A stretch of DNA of 64,000 nt from CBDFHB01 sp965250115 (GTDB lineage: Bacteria > Acidobacteriota > Vicinamibacteria > Marinacidobacterales > SMYC01), in assembly GCA_965250115.1 (NCBI GenBank), contig CBDFNJ010000001.1:248001-312000 (forward strand), written 5' to 3'. How positions within the stretch are numbered: position 1 is the first letter of the stretch; every line of letters begins with the position of its first letter. Both the position numbers and the translations under genes were made by a program. Shown piece by piece: positions 25,556 to 35,000 of this stretch. The notes beneath the pieces were generated by a model. The model searched no databases and was not told the DNA's origin. It saw only the letters and a program-made list of their open reading frames with translations.

Positions 25556-26208
25556 GATGGTGGCGGATATTGTGGGGATTGCGCGCCAACACGAAAGTAT
25601 CGGACGCCGCCACGAGCGGAGGAGATCGCAACGTCGTCGACCGCTATAACATCGTCGAGCGCCAACGATACAACGTTGTTCGTCTTATCCCACTTGAGTT
25701 GCAGCCTAAACGGCTTGTCCTCTTCGTAATAGTCGGTAGAGAAGATCGCTAAATTCTGCGTATCGTCACGCCAGTCCTCAAGGATAAAGCGAAACGTCGT
25801 CGAGGTGGCCCGCTGCAAGTAAGCTCGAAGAACGCGATCGCCGGCAGCGGCGGCTGGATCGTCGAACGCATCGAATAGGACGATGGCTTGCGCATCGGCT
25901 GAGAATGATTGAGACTCAACGACCACATCAAAGCTAACGTGAGCGATAGGAATGTTGGACCCATAGTCGCGATCTCGAAAAGCTCCCGCCCCGACTGTTA
26001 CGGCGCACTGCATGCACTGCGCGCCCATCCAGGGGGGCGAGCCGAAATTGCTCGTGGCGTAGTCGTCGTCGACCGTACCGGTCGTCTCGATCTTGTTGTC
26101 CCATACATCGTCAGTGCCAGTTGCCTCCCAGCGCTCTTTGACGATGTATGGCGACAGTGGCCCTCTAACGCGACGGATGTTAGAAACCAGACCCCTTTGA
26201 CGAAACAT
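25435..26208 (-). pseudogene. First lectin-like domain of the same broken tail protein
   Basis: ATG at 26208, about 210 residues of good beta-sandwich sequence (HVSFDVVVESQSFSADAQAI, FRLQLKWDKTNNVVSLALDD, VRYFRVGAQSP) and then an out-of-frame tail of about 45 residues. At the G/C run near 25575 a one-base change would rejoin ISATIVFDNFVIRPD of the next frame, giving one protein of about 500 residues with two lectin-like domains. Such domains on phage particles usually bind surface glycans. Confidence 0.6.
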
Positions 26209-26213
26209 TGTTG

Positions 26214-26695
26214 CTAGGCAGGTTCCTCGAAAATGATCCAGGGGATCACGTTGCGATCAACGGCGAACAGCGCGCGCACTCGTAGGAACCTCGACGGCTT
26301 GATCAAAGGCCGAACTGGAAACCAGATCGAGTAGCCAGCTTGGGGGTGGACCTCTTGAGGATCAAGTATAGTGGCCCAGTAATGGTACCTTCCGCGCTAG
26401 CGTTGTAGCCGGTGGCCGATGCACCCCCTATACAAAGCGACGCAGGGCTGTCGGAGTTTCCTCACTTTTCAGGTGTAATATTCGAACCCATCGTAGCGGC
26501 TACGTTCACGTCGATAAGATCGACGATGCCAGGCACTTCGGTGACCACGATGCCATCGAAGGATACACCCCACGCAACGACGCGAATACCAGTCGTCGAG
26601 GGCGTCGCGACTTGCAGCAAAGTTTTCCGTGCCGTAGTCGTGGCCACCTCTGTAGGCGCGTGAGACGTTTTTGGAATTGCCGTATACAAAGACAT
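26214..26695 (-). pseudogene. Phage tail-region protein with stop and frameshift
   Basis: 77 codons open to a TGA at 26462. The same frame continues with sensible sequence (GNSDSPASLCIGGASATGYN), then a one-base shift near 26385 leads to HYWATILDPQEVHPQAGYSI and an ending in NVIPWIIFEEPA with TAG at 26214. The whole would be about 158 residues, a size and pattern seen in small tail or head-tail proteins. Two separate lesions make real decay likely here. Confidence 0.6.
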
Positions 26696-26710
26696 AATCG
26701 CTCCTATTTT

Positions 26711-27301
26711 TTATGCGGCATATCGGGCTCGCTGCAAAGGTGGGTGGACAGGTTTTTGGAGTCGAGAACGTGGGGCGCGATCTGGTGCTGGTGCTGGCGG
26801 GTTTATAAAACTGCTGGAGCTATAGCGGACCTCGTTCGTCGTGTTCCCATGACCGCGCGCGTGGTGCGTCACCAATAGCATCTCGGCCCGGTCCCCGGCC
26901 GCCCCCGTGCTCCAGGTCAGGCTCTTCGTCTCCGTCTTCACCCCGGTACCGGCGTGCGTGGTGTTGAACTCGTTGGTCTGAAGGTCCGACGTGACCCCGG
27001 AGTTGACCCGCGCCACGTGGCCAGCGACGGCGTTCAGCGTCTTGAAGCCGAAGTCGTTGTCCGCGCTCCCGGCCGAGATGTCGGGTGAATAGTCGTAGTC
27101 GCCATCGGGCCAGTCACCGTCATTGGGAACTCCCGATGCCGTGGTCCATACGTGGGTCGTGCGGGCGGCGCCGGCTGAGAGGGTGTTCGATACGTCCAGC
27201 TCGCTGCCGCCAGCGGTGGCATTCATCTCCCGCTCGAGGTCGGCGGTGTGGATGCCGTTTGCTAGGCTGGTTTGACGAAAGAAGAACTTTGCCCAAGCCA
27301 T
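26711..27301 (-). CDS. Phage structural protein, hypothetical
   Basis: 196 residues. Starts MAWAKFFFRQTSLANGIHTA and is Thr/Ser/Asp-rich beta sequence (GVKTETKSLTWSTGAAGDRA). The last 30 residues turn Pro/Arg-rich (PPAPAPDRAPRSR) and may be an out-of-frame end. Context places it in the tail module between fibre-type and lectin-type genes. No family recognised. Confidence 0.55.
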   Translation of the reverse strand: MAWAKFFFRQTSLANGIHTADLEREMNATAGGSELDVSNTLSAGAARTTHVWTTASGVPNDGDWPDGDYDYSPDISAGSADNDFGFKTLNAVAGHVARVNSGVTSDLQTNEFNTTHAGTGVKTETKSLTWSTGAAGDRAEMLLVTHHARGHGNTTNEVRYSSSSFINPPAPAPDRAPRSRLQKPVHPPLQRARYAA

Positions 27302-27305
27302 TACG

Positions 27306-27920
27306 CTACCTGCCCGGAATTACTTCGCCGTCCTTGATGTCGCGGGTGGGAACTCCGGCCGTCCAGGCGCGCCATCCGCGCGCGCTGAGCGGCACCTCAC
27401 GTATGGCGTCCAGATGCGCTAGGAAGAGATCATCGGGAAGCCAGATCCCGTCCCGCGTGACCGCTGTCGGCGGCGGAGTGAACTCGGACCACTCCTTCAC
27501 CACGATGGGATCGGAATTGTTCGTCATCCGCACCTCGGAGCGGAGCTCAAGGAGGCGAGGGCCGGGCTCCCCGTACATCGTGCAATATTGCCGCGTGTTC
27601 CACTGACCGCCGATCCCCTGATCACGGCGCAGCGGATACATCAACCACTCTGCGGCGTACTTGTCGTCCGGAAAGTCCATCGGGTCGTCGCACCATCCCG
27701 TGATCTTGCACGCACCCTCCGACGTGTCCTCGATGGCGATGTGATCATACGAGGCGAACTCCAATCCCTGGCAGACTACGAGGTTGACCCAGCCTGGAAG
27801 GCCATCCAAACTCTCCCCACCTCGAGGCGCCGGCTTCTTCGGGAGGGACGACCACTCCGCAGAGTCGATGAAGATTCCATCCGAGCGAGGACTCGTCGCC
27901 CACTGAATCAGGATCTTCAT
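27306..27920 (-). CDS. Phage tail-module hypothetical protein
   Basis: 204 residues from ATG 27920, which overlaps the upstream stop (ATGA) and is preferred over ATG 27950. MKILIQWATSPRSDGIFIDS opens the protein; it is rich in Trp and acidic residues (WCDDPMDFPDDKYAAEWL). No domain recognised. Four bases separate its stop from the start of the next gene, so it belongs to the same transcript. Confidence 0.6.
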   Translation of the reverse strand: MKILIQWATSPRSDGIFIDSAEWSSLPKKPAPRGGESLDGLPGWVNLVVCQGLEFASYDHIAIEDTSEGACKITGWCDDPMDFPDDKYAAEWLMYPLRRDQGIGGQWNTRQYCTMYGEPGPRLLELRSEVRMTNNSDPIVVKEWSEFTPPPTAVTRDGIWLPDDLFLAHLDAIREVPLSARGWRAWTAGVPTRDIKDGEVIPGR

Positions 27921-28057
27921 GCCACGGCTCGACTTTTCTTGGACTTCCATCTCGACGCCTTCCTGTTGGCGTGCTGCGTGACGCTGTAGTACCAGCCGCG
28001 TCCGCAGACGTAATACAACGAGCCTTGCCGTCTGAGTCTCTGTAAACCTGCCACCAC
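27917..28057 (-). CDS. Small basic phage protein
   Basis: 46 residues from GTG 28057 in a frame different from the longer open frame at 27745-28059. I chose it because the sequence is protein-like (LYYVCGRGWYYSVTQHANRK), the stop overlaps the next start (ATGA), and AAGAGG lies upstream. Function unknown. The competing ATG at 28059 gives a Pro/Arg-rich product that would overlap its neighbour by 176 bp. Confidence 0.5.
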   Translation of the reverse strand: MVAGLQRLRRQGSLYYVCGRGWYYSVTQHANRKASRWKSKKSRAVA

Positions 28058-28062
28058 ATTTG

Positions 28063-29532
28063 CTACCTCTTGAACCAGGCCGGCATCGGCCCAGTTATCT
28101 CGAAAGATCGCTCGCTCGGGTTGATGTCATCACCGATCGCATCGACCATAAAAGGCCCGGAGCGCGACTCGGCCTTCGTCCATGTGCCTATCCATATGTT
28201 GGCGTGCGCTGGATCGCTGCCCTCGTACAAAAAGTCCGCCGAGCGCTCGACCCAGCCGGCAGGGATCTGGAGTGGCACCGCCTGCGAGCTCCCTTGCGTT
28301 CGTGGTTTGTTCGGGTAGGTGCCCTGGTTGAGCACACCGACGGGCGTCACAAGAGGGTTGTCGTTGTAGGCTTCGAACGTATTGCCGCTCCAGTAGACGC
28401 CAAGAAGGTACGGCGAGTTATTCTGCGCGCCCACGATGCCCGTCCCGGCGTTAGCGACAGCCGCCCAGAATGCTGCGTCCCAGAACTCCGTGCCGTCGAC
28501 CGGGTAGTAGTTTGGATCGTCGTGGCCCTGGATCGCGTGGCGTTGCTGGCGACCCGCTGCGTGCCCGCCGCTCGACGCCTTGTCGTAGTCCCAAACAATC
28601 CTGTTCCCCGTGACGACGCCCTTTTGACCCGCGACGAAAGAGATCGGCGCTGAGCCGTGCCAGTATCCTCGAGTCGGATGCGGAGGCGAGAAGCGCACCG
28701 TGCCATCGAGCTGTGCGTTCGAGATCACGCTGTCGCGAACCTCTATCTCCGTGGCGACGATCTTCAGCGCGTGAAGCGAGCCAGGGTCGTAGGTCTTCGA
28801 GCGAATGAACTTCGCCGACTTCACGCGGTCCACGTAGACGTTGTGTGTCAAGGCGCACCGAGCAAACTCCGAGTCGTAGATTTCAACCTCATCGTTCCAC
28901 GTGCCAGTACCCCACGTCGTCGACGTGTTCGTCTCGGAGCCCACCATCAAGCAGTGGTGCCCGGCATCGTGCGAGTAAACGTTTCGATAGATGATTCGCT
29001 GCGAGTGCGGCTGCCAGTTGCCGGTCCCGGCATACATGTTGCGGGTTCCCGCTCCCGAGAGCTCGAGGTTTTCGATGGTGATGTTACCGTTCGTCGGCCC
29101 CCACCCGATCAACGAAGTAGGCCTTGAAGCGGGGTCGCCCTTGATGTGCGGGCGCTCGCCGTTTGGACCTAGCTCCCCGCAAATCGTGGCGAACTTGTTC
29201 GTTATAAACGGAGTGGCTACAGCGGGAACTATGTAGGTTCCGAGCCGAATATAGATCGAGCCACCAGCGCCAACCGATGCAAGCGCGCTCTTCAGAGCGA
29301 ACGGATCCCCAGTGTCGCTCATCACCGCGTCGGCGGTCGTCTCGTCGATGCCGGCGCAATCCACGGGCGGGGGCGGCGGCGGAAGGTCTTCAATCTGACA
29401 GAGCGACGAGCACCCGTCTCCGTCGGCAATGTTCCCGTCGTCGTACTCCTCGTCAGGTGGATTGACTGTCCCGTCTCCGCAGACAGGATCGGGCGGTGGC
29501 GGCTCGGGGTCCGACTGCTCGAGTACGAGCAA
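28063..29532 (-). CDS. Parallel beta-helix tail spike-like protein, 5' truncated
   Basis: About 489 codons open from the edge of ISAzo13 copy 1; the apparent TTG start at 29532 is 3 bp from the IS, so the real N-terminus is lost. A Cys-rich CGDGTVNPPDEEYDDGN module followed by DGDGCSSLCQ resembles the DUF4215 (myxococcal Cys-rich) repeat, with one Cys as Tyr. The body (ITIENLELSGAGTRNMYAGT, HNVYVDRVKSAKFIRSKTYD) is a right-handed parallel beta-helix of the pectate lyase type, common in phage tail spikes that cut polysaccharide. It is in the late-gene order, so a depolymerase role is plausible. Confidence 0.65.
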   Translation of the reverse strand: MLVLEQSDPEPPPPDPVCGDGTVNPPDEEYDDGNIADGDGCSSLCQIEDLPPPPPPVDCAGIDETTADAVMSDTGDPFALKSALASVGAGGSIYIRLGTYIVPAVATPFITNKFATICGELGPNGERPHIKGDPASRPTSLIGWGPTNGNITIENLELSGAGTRNMYAGTGNWQPHSQRIIYRNVYSHDAGHHCLMVGSETNTSTTWGTGTWNDEVEIYDSEFARCALTHNVYVDRVKSAKFIRSKTYDPGSLHALKIVATEIEVRDSVISNAQLDGTVRFSPPHPTRGYWHGSAPISFVAGQKGVVTGNRIVWDYDKASSGGHAAGRQQRHAIQGHDDPNYYPVDGTEFWDAAFWAAVANAGTGIVGAQNNSPYLLGVYWSGNTFEAYNDNPLVTPVGVLNQGTYPNKPRTQGSSQAVPLQIPAGWVERSADFLYEGSDPAHANIWIGTWTKAESRSGPFMVDAIGDDINPSERSFEITGPMPAWFKR

Positions 29533-29534
29533 GC

Positions 29535-31444
29535 TAAGTTCCCGTTTTCAAGACGGTCGGATGGTGTAGTTCCATTTGGGTAGAGTCTGGTCCTTTGTAA
29601 CGGAAAGCGCCTGCATCCGCTCGTCAGTGATTTTGACGCCCTTCGGATAACGACGCCGGATAAGGTGTGCGCGTACTCGCAAACCGGAAGAGGTGGTGGT
29701 CGTGCGGATGTATTTGAGGATGGTTTCGTAGCTGTCGAGAGGCCTGCCCGCCCAGTTCTTGCTGACCTCGCTGAACAGACGGTGCTCCACTGGATTCCAC
29801 TTGGATGTACCGGACGGATAGTGGGCTATGGTGATAGCGATGTCGTGGCGATTGCAAATCCGCGTTTGAAGCCCGTGCTTCCAACCCCGACACCGATAGC
29901 CATTGCTGCCCCCGGCGTCTGCCAATATCGCGAGGTCACGGGCTGCAGGATAGCGTCGCCGTCCTTCCGTTCGCCACCACTTCTCGATGGCATTCACGGC
30001 GAAGTCCGGGGTGTTGTACGAGGTACCAATGAACACTGTCCCGCGGTTCGCGAGCAGATCGTAGACGCCGTAGGGGATTGCGATGCCGTTCGATTCGGAA
30101 CGGAAGTCATGGTCTTTGACGAGAGTCGGCTCGCGGTTCCAGGCCTGCCCGCCGTTTTTGAATAATCCCACCAGCTCCCGTTTCTTCGTGTCTACGCTGA
30201 TGATGGGATGACCAGCTGCGGCAAAACGCTCGCGCAGTTCGGCGATACACGCGAATTGGGTATCGCGATCTTCGGACGTGGCACCGCACAGCTTCTTGTG
30301 GTTCACCCGCAACGAGAAGCCGAGCTGTTTGAGCAGTCGACCGACGGTTTTGCTGCTGACGTTCACACCGAGGCTTCTTAGCTCGCAAGCAATCTTGTCG
30401 GTGGTCCGCCGCGTCCATTTCACTCCCGTCATCGGATCGCCCGCGGTGTCGTGCTTCATGAGTTCTTCGATCTTGGCGATGACTTCTGGCGTTTTTTTTG
30501 CATGGCGCGCCGTCCGCCACCCTTTCGCCGAACTCCGTCGAGCTCAACATCTCTCATTAGCAATTCCCTACGACCTCTGGCTACCGTGCTCGGATCCATC
30601 CCGAGCAGTTCGGCAATCTGTTGGTCGCCACCGTGACCGAGCTTCATGGCCTCGACTCCCGCGTAGAGACGGCGCTGCTTTTCATCGAGCAGGCTGTAGA
30701 AAAGAACGATCGCAGCCTTCAACTCCACGGGGAGCACGCGGACTCCCCCGACCCAGCCCAACGTGGAAGGTGACGCCTCATGTACCTGGCGGGCCGAGAG
30801 CTGTTGCTTGCGCGTGCTCACATCGGTGGCCAGATACAGATATCGGCCGAACACCTGCTCGCGCGCCAATCTTTTCTCTCGGACCAGTTTCAACAGAGGA
30901 GCCTTGACGTCAACCTGCACCACGTCCTCGAGCTCGTCGACGTAGTAGCCTGCCTCACAGGCCGCGACCAACGCTTTTACCGTCGCAAGCAACGTCCCGT
31001 ACTTCGAGAACCACACTGAGCGCAACGACCAAAGACCTTTTCGATCGAACTGGGCGATCTCGTCCAACGTGTAGTAGCTACCACGGTGGGAGTAGCTTGT
31101 CCGATACGCCAACTCATTGAGCTTTCGGAAGACGGTCGAGTCCACATCGGTACCCAACACTGCCTTCAAATCATCGAGGGTAGCTATTTTGTGCTTCCTC
31201 AACAGGCGGTCGAGATCTTCAGACTGATAGCTCGTAGGTCTCATAATAGGAGAAGTGCTCCTTGATAGGCGTAATCCTCCTGCAATGAGGACCGTTTGTC
31301 AAACACGCGCTGGTTGCTGAAGACCTACAAATGTTCCGTTTCTAGGGAGCTTGCCAGGCTCTCGTGATGCCAGACGATATCGCGATCACGACCTGAAACA
31401 GGAAGAGTGTGCTCAAAACTAGACAGTTATTTTGTCGGCGGCCC
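29535..31444. mobile_element. ISAzo13-family element, copy 1, missing its right 15 bp
   Basis: 1910 bp, almost identical to the copy at 42368-44292 (1925 bp) but in the opposite orientation. The end at 31444 is complete (inverted-repeat core GGGCCGCCGACAAAATAA). At 29535 the terminal 15 bp of the other end (through GGGCCGGCGACAAAA) are absent, and no TTA target duplication remains. The element therefore probably lost cis-mobility by a deletion that also removed the start of the beta-helix gene. Confidence 0.9.
29548..31244 (-). CDS. ISAzo13-family transposase, two frames joined by -1 shift
   Basis: Frame 1 (30456-31244, 262 codons) holds helix-turn-helix sequence (QIAELLGMDPSTVARGRREL). Frame 2 (29548-30459) holds the DDE domain: Asp in ISVDTKKREL, Asp in LADAGGSNGY and Glu in WNPVEHRLFS. 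Both frames overlap at a run of eight A (GCAAAAAAAACG). A -1 slip there reads MQKKTPEVIAKIEELMKHD and restores a continuous protein of about 560 residues, as in family members with one open frame. The identical run in copy 2 suggests programmed shifting. Confidence 0.88.
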
Positions 31445-31599
31445 TTAACGTCGACGAGCTCGCCCTCGACGGCCTCGAGACGACTTCCTATGGTGTCGTG
31501 CTCTTCATCCTGCTTTTCCCCTGATGTCTGAGTCTGCATCGCGCCGCCAGAGGCGCCAGCGAGTAAGAGTGCGAAAAACATCTTCTTGTTCATATTCAT
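31445..31599 (-). pseudogene. Small exported phage protein, cut by ISAzo13
   Basis: 51 native codons: signal peptide (KKMFFALLLAGASGG), then a short acidic helix (HDTIGSRLEAVEGELVDV). The frame continues into the IS end and stops at 31342, adding IS-derived residues. Start overlaps the previous stop (ATGA). The 3' part is not found on the other side of the element. It sits at a Rz/spanin-like place but is too short to classify. Confidence 0.6.
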
Positions 31600-32000
31600 A
31601 GCTCTCTCCTCGCTGCGGCGCTAACAGCCTCCGCATAGAGATTTGTCTCTTGATCTCCCGGGATCCTGTTCTCCGTCTCGTAGATGTCGGCGGCGATGAT
31701 TGCCCGGATGTCCTGAGCGGCACGACCGTTCAGTGCGCGTTTCAAGGCCTCGGTCACGCCATCGCCTACCTTCTTGAGGGCTTGGAGTTTTTCCTTCTCG
31801 AGCTCGACCGCGTGGTCGACCCAACCCTTGCGCCGCTTACGCTTCATATTGCGCATGGAGGATGGCGTTTCCGGGTCATCTTCTTTGTCGAAATGGTTCG
31901 CGGCCTTGGTCAACATCGCCCCGGCGATCGCACCCCCAGGACCAGCGACCGAGACACCAGCAGCTCCGATCCTCATTACCTCAGCAATTGGAAATGACAC
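31596..32000 (-). CDS. Phage late-region hypothetical protein
   Basis: 134 residues from a GTG at 32000 with GAGGAGG 8 bp upstream. A Gly/Ala-rich N-terminal segment (GVSVAGPGGAIAGAMLTK) could be a membrane-active helix. A basic stretch (RNMKRKRRKGW) and a helical C-terminus follow. No family recognised. Coupled by ATGA overlap to the truncated small gene after it. Confidence 0.6.
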   Translation of the reverse strand: MSFPIAEVMRIGAAGVSVAGPGGAIAGAMLTKAANHFDKEDDPETPSSMRNMKRKRRKGWVDHAVELEKEKLQALKKVGDGVTEALKRALNGRAAQDIRAIIAADIYETENRIPGDQETNLYAEAVSAAARREL

Positions 32001-32167
32001 TAGAATTGCCTCCTCGTGGTTGGTGGGACGCGCCCATGCAATCCAACATCTGTGAGTGGTCTTGTTCCTCCGTCAGGCTTGCCCTGGTTGGATGGAATCC
32101 TCGCCGATGAAACATAGGCGCGCCCCTCAACGTGAAAACCTTCTTGGCACTGCGTTCCTCATTCCGT

Positions 32168-32404
32168 TCACGTCACCTCGCCGATATCGATGTAGTAGTC
32201 CTTTCCTGGCTCGAAGACGTTCTCCTTGTAGGTCCATACCTTCAAACTGCCGTTTGGCGTAGCCTCAAAGAACTCCTCATTTTCTGCACTGCCGTGCGTG
32301 ACAGCGCTGAACTCCGCTTCGTAGAGAAACGCTGTCTTCCCTATCCCCCTGTTCCAATGCTGCCGTTTCGCAACAGACACGCATGTAAATTTACATCTCA
32401 CCAT
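32168..32404 (-). CDS. Small phage protein, hypothetical
   Basis: 78 residues. AGGAGG precedes the ATG by about 6 bp, which supports it strongly. Sequence is mixed alpha/beta (FLYEAEFSAVTHGSAENEEF, then KDYYIDIGEV); no motif known. Similar short, single-domain proteins occur in siphophage late regions. The 167-bp space after it holds no gene. Confidence 0.55.
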   Translation of the reverse strand: MVRCKFTCVSVAKRQHWNRGIGKTAFLYEAEFSAVTHGSAENEEFFEATPNGSLKVWTYKENVFEPGKDYYIDIGEVT

Positions 32405-32423
32405 CTCAAACCTCCTTTGCTAA

Positions 32424-33845
32424 TCACCGCGAAAATCGTTCCCGGTATTCGGCGCTGTCGAACAGCACGCCCTCGAGCTGGTCAATGCACACGGACAGCC
32501 CGAAGTCAGGAACACACCCAGCCATATAGGAGTTGTACGTGTCGACGCCTGCCTGATCGGCCGACCTGGCGAGAATCAGGCGATACGTGCCGTCGATGAT
32601 CGGGTCGTAGACGAGCACCGGTTCTGTCGGCGGCTCGGGCTCCGGGGGCTCAGGAGGGGATACGCCGGCCAGGTGTTCGCGCGCCCACGCGTCCACTCGT
32701 GTTTCTGCTCGCGGCCAACCGACGAGCGTCTCCACTCCCTTCATGTCGTGCACGCACATCCACGGGATGCCCATCGCTTCGACGTGGGTGAGAAAGCCTA
32801 GATACTTCTCTGGGTCGGTCGTGCAACAGCCCTCGTTGGCGTTCCAGTGGCCGAACCACTCGCGCCCCAACGCCTCATCCTCGGGCTCGATGTAGAACAT
32901 GCTCTCGGTGAAGCCCCACGGCTGCCCGCGAGAGTCTTGGGCGAGCTGCGCCTTCTGCGCCTCATCCGGGAAGCGGTGCCAGTTATCGTCGCGCTCTGGG
33001 TGTACCGCGCCGAGGTCGAACTTCCCGGGCTCCGGGCCAACGTCGAAGTCAAAACTGTTCGCGCCGCCACCGTCGGCGATCAGCGGCCCGCACGGCCACT
33101 GCTCAGGCTCGAAGCCGGCAGGCGCCGAGCAGCCAACAACCGTCCTCCCGTCAGGATGCTTATGTCGGTCGGCGCGTACACCCACGAGGTTCAGCTTCTC
33201 TGTAGTCCACCCAGCAGCGTGCGCCGTGTACTCGTTGATCGCGCTCATGACGATGTTCGCTTGTGGAAACTCCTGTTGGAACTGGAACGCCTGGGCAAGC
33301 GTCTGTCGTATGACGTGCGTCTGTTGCGCCTAGCTCACGTCGTCATGCTTGAGTGTCGCGATGATCACGACCTCGAAGATGAAGCCCGTTTCCTGGCTCT
33401 TCGCGAACAACCAGCGCAGCGACTCGCGTGCGACGCCATGCATCTCGGTCGGCCGCCCGCCGTTTCGAAGCGCCTCGACGTCCCACGCTCCTTTGTCGAC
33501 TGGCTCGGAGCCCCACATACAGTTGTTCGGCGTGCCGTCGTTCGCCTGCGCCCCGCTCTCGCACTCCGACCACCCGGCGGCCCCGAGAAGAACGCGGCAC
33601 CCGTCGAAGCCGAGCTCGCGCTGCTCGTCAACCCATGCATTCGCAGAATCGACGCCCCAGTGCTCGCCACCTTGGCCTGTGAACGTATAGGTCAGATGGT
33701 TTGGCAGCTTGAAACAGCTCCGCAACCATACGGTGCGATCCTGTCGCTCGTCGTTTATCCAGACGCGGCCATCTCTAAAATCTACTTGGGCTCTAGCGGC
33801 CAATGGGAATAGGCCGACGAGCAGAAAAAACAGCAGTCTTTTCAT
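32424..33845 (-). pseudogene. Secreted cellulase-like protein with DUF4214 end, in-frame amber
   Basis: ATG at 33845 overlaps the previous stop (ATGA); signal peptide LLFFLLVGLFPLAARA. The first 171 codons look like the front of a GH-A/GH5-type beta/alpha barrel (WLRSCFKLPNHLTYTF, ELGFDGCRVLLG). A single TAG at 33330-33332 interrupts it. Reading continues in the same frame for 300 codons (QTLAQAFQFQQEFPQANIVM, then SAINEYTAHAA), ending with a DUF4214-like domain (TYRLILARSADQAGVDTYNS, then SAEYRERF). CAG to TAG is the simplest explanation. DUF4214 is usual in secreted or surface proteins. Confidence 0.6.
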
Positions 33846-34762
33846 GATCTCTCTTTCTCCGCCTTGAGCACTGCCACAACAGGCTTAGGATGGAGCCCGT
33901 CGCCTTTGTTCGAGTGCGCCGAATATGCGCCGAACGCTCCCTCGCCGCGGTCGTCGGGTTTTGGGGCGTCCTGGATCTGGTAGTGGACGAAGCACGCGGT
34001 GCCGAATCCGCGCCACATGGCGATCTCCTCCCGGGTCATCTCTGCGATCCGTTCGTCGGTGTGCTGCTCTCTCGAACGCCACCCCATCTCAGTGATGGCG
34101 ACGCGCCGCCCACGGAGCACCTTGGCGAGCTCCTTGAGCGCCTCGGCGTCGCTCTCAAAGCTCGGCCAGGCGCGGCCCTCCTGTCGGTACGGGTGGAGTC
34201 CCTACAGCGTGTCGGCAGGCCACGCGAACCCGCAGAGTTCCTTGAGGACCTCGTAGCCGGCACGTTGCCAGAAGAACTGAGCCTTGTTGAAATTCATCGT
34301 CGAGCCGGTGATGAACGGGGAGCGCGGCGATACCTCTCGCACAGTCCGGTAGCACGCCATCGCTAGCGCGTGAAAGGCCTCGAGGTTGGTGTCCCAATAC
34401 GAGATGTCGAGCTCATTCCCGACCTCGAACCAGCAATCCTCGAGCCGGCGTCCAGACTGCTCCCACACCGCGAGGATCGAGCGGCACTGGCTCTGAAGGT
34501 GCCCGATCATGGGCGTGAGGTCCGCGTTCTGGCGTTTCTCGAGCGTCCCGTCGGGCTTGCGCCAGTCCCATCCGCCGACGATGAAAGTGCTCGCCTCGAA
34601 GTGCACTGCGGCGTTCGCGACGATCCGCTCGACCCACTCGTGCTCGTCGTTCACCGCCGGGCCGGTGCGTACCCCGACGGCGATTTCCTTCACGGCGCTC
34701 GCGATCGCTGGTGGCAATACCTCGGAGAAGCCGGCGGATTCAAATAGCGTCATCCCAATCAC
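33842..34762 (-). pseudogene. Clan A glycoside hydrolase-like protein, in-frame amber
   Basis: 307 codons from ATG 34762, with one TAG at 34202-34204 in an otherwise continuous frame. Before it, WFEVGNELDISYW carries the Asn-Glu pair of clan A glycosidases (acid/base Glu). After it, RVAITEMGWRSREQH has the expected nucleophile Glu. So the two catalytic residues lie on either side of the stop. Placed directly before the other barrel-like gene; the pair would suit degradation of a host-surface glycan. Confidence 0.65.
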
Positions 34763-34772
34763 AGAAATTTCC

Positions 34773-35000
34773 TCAGTGGAGGACTGCTTGAGCAGCGGCT
34801 TCCATCGTAGTCACGGGCAATGAACCGCTCGACATCGACAGCATTGCGCCGGTGCACCCGGGACTCGGCTCCGGAAGCGCGGTCGTCGACGCAGGCGCCG
34901 TAGAGGTGGAGAGGCTCGATCCACTATCCGACGACCCACCGCACCCCCAGAAGCCGAGGGCCAGCACGGGGAGAAAGGCTAGAACCCGCGCTGGAATCAT
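34773..35000 (-). CDS. Small lipoprotein (possible Rz1-like spanin)
   Basis: 75 residues. Lipobox in LPVLALGFWGCGGSS, then a Ser/Thr/Pro-rich stretch (TSTAPASTTALPEPSPG). ATG overlaps the previous stop (ATGA). Short Pro/Ser-rich lipoproteins after holin genes are often outer-membrane spanins, but no partner inner-membrane spanin was recognised. Confidence 0.55.
   Translation of the reverse strand: MIPARVLAFLPVLALGFWGCGGSSDSGSSLSTSTAPASTTALPEPSPGCTGAMLSMSSGSLPVTTMEAAAQAVLH

Noticed and set aside
32424..34762. Genome-wide or phage-wide TAG recoding
   Set aside because: TAG ends other genes normally in the same operon, such as the beta-helix gene, and no suppressor tRNA was seen; only local amber codons are claimed.
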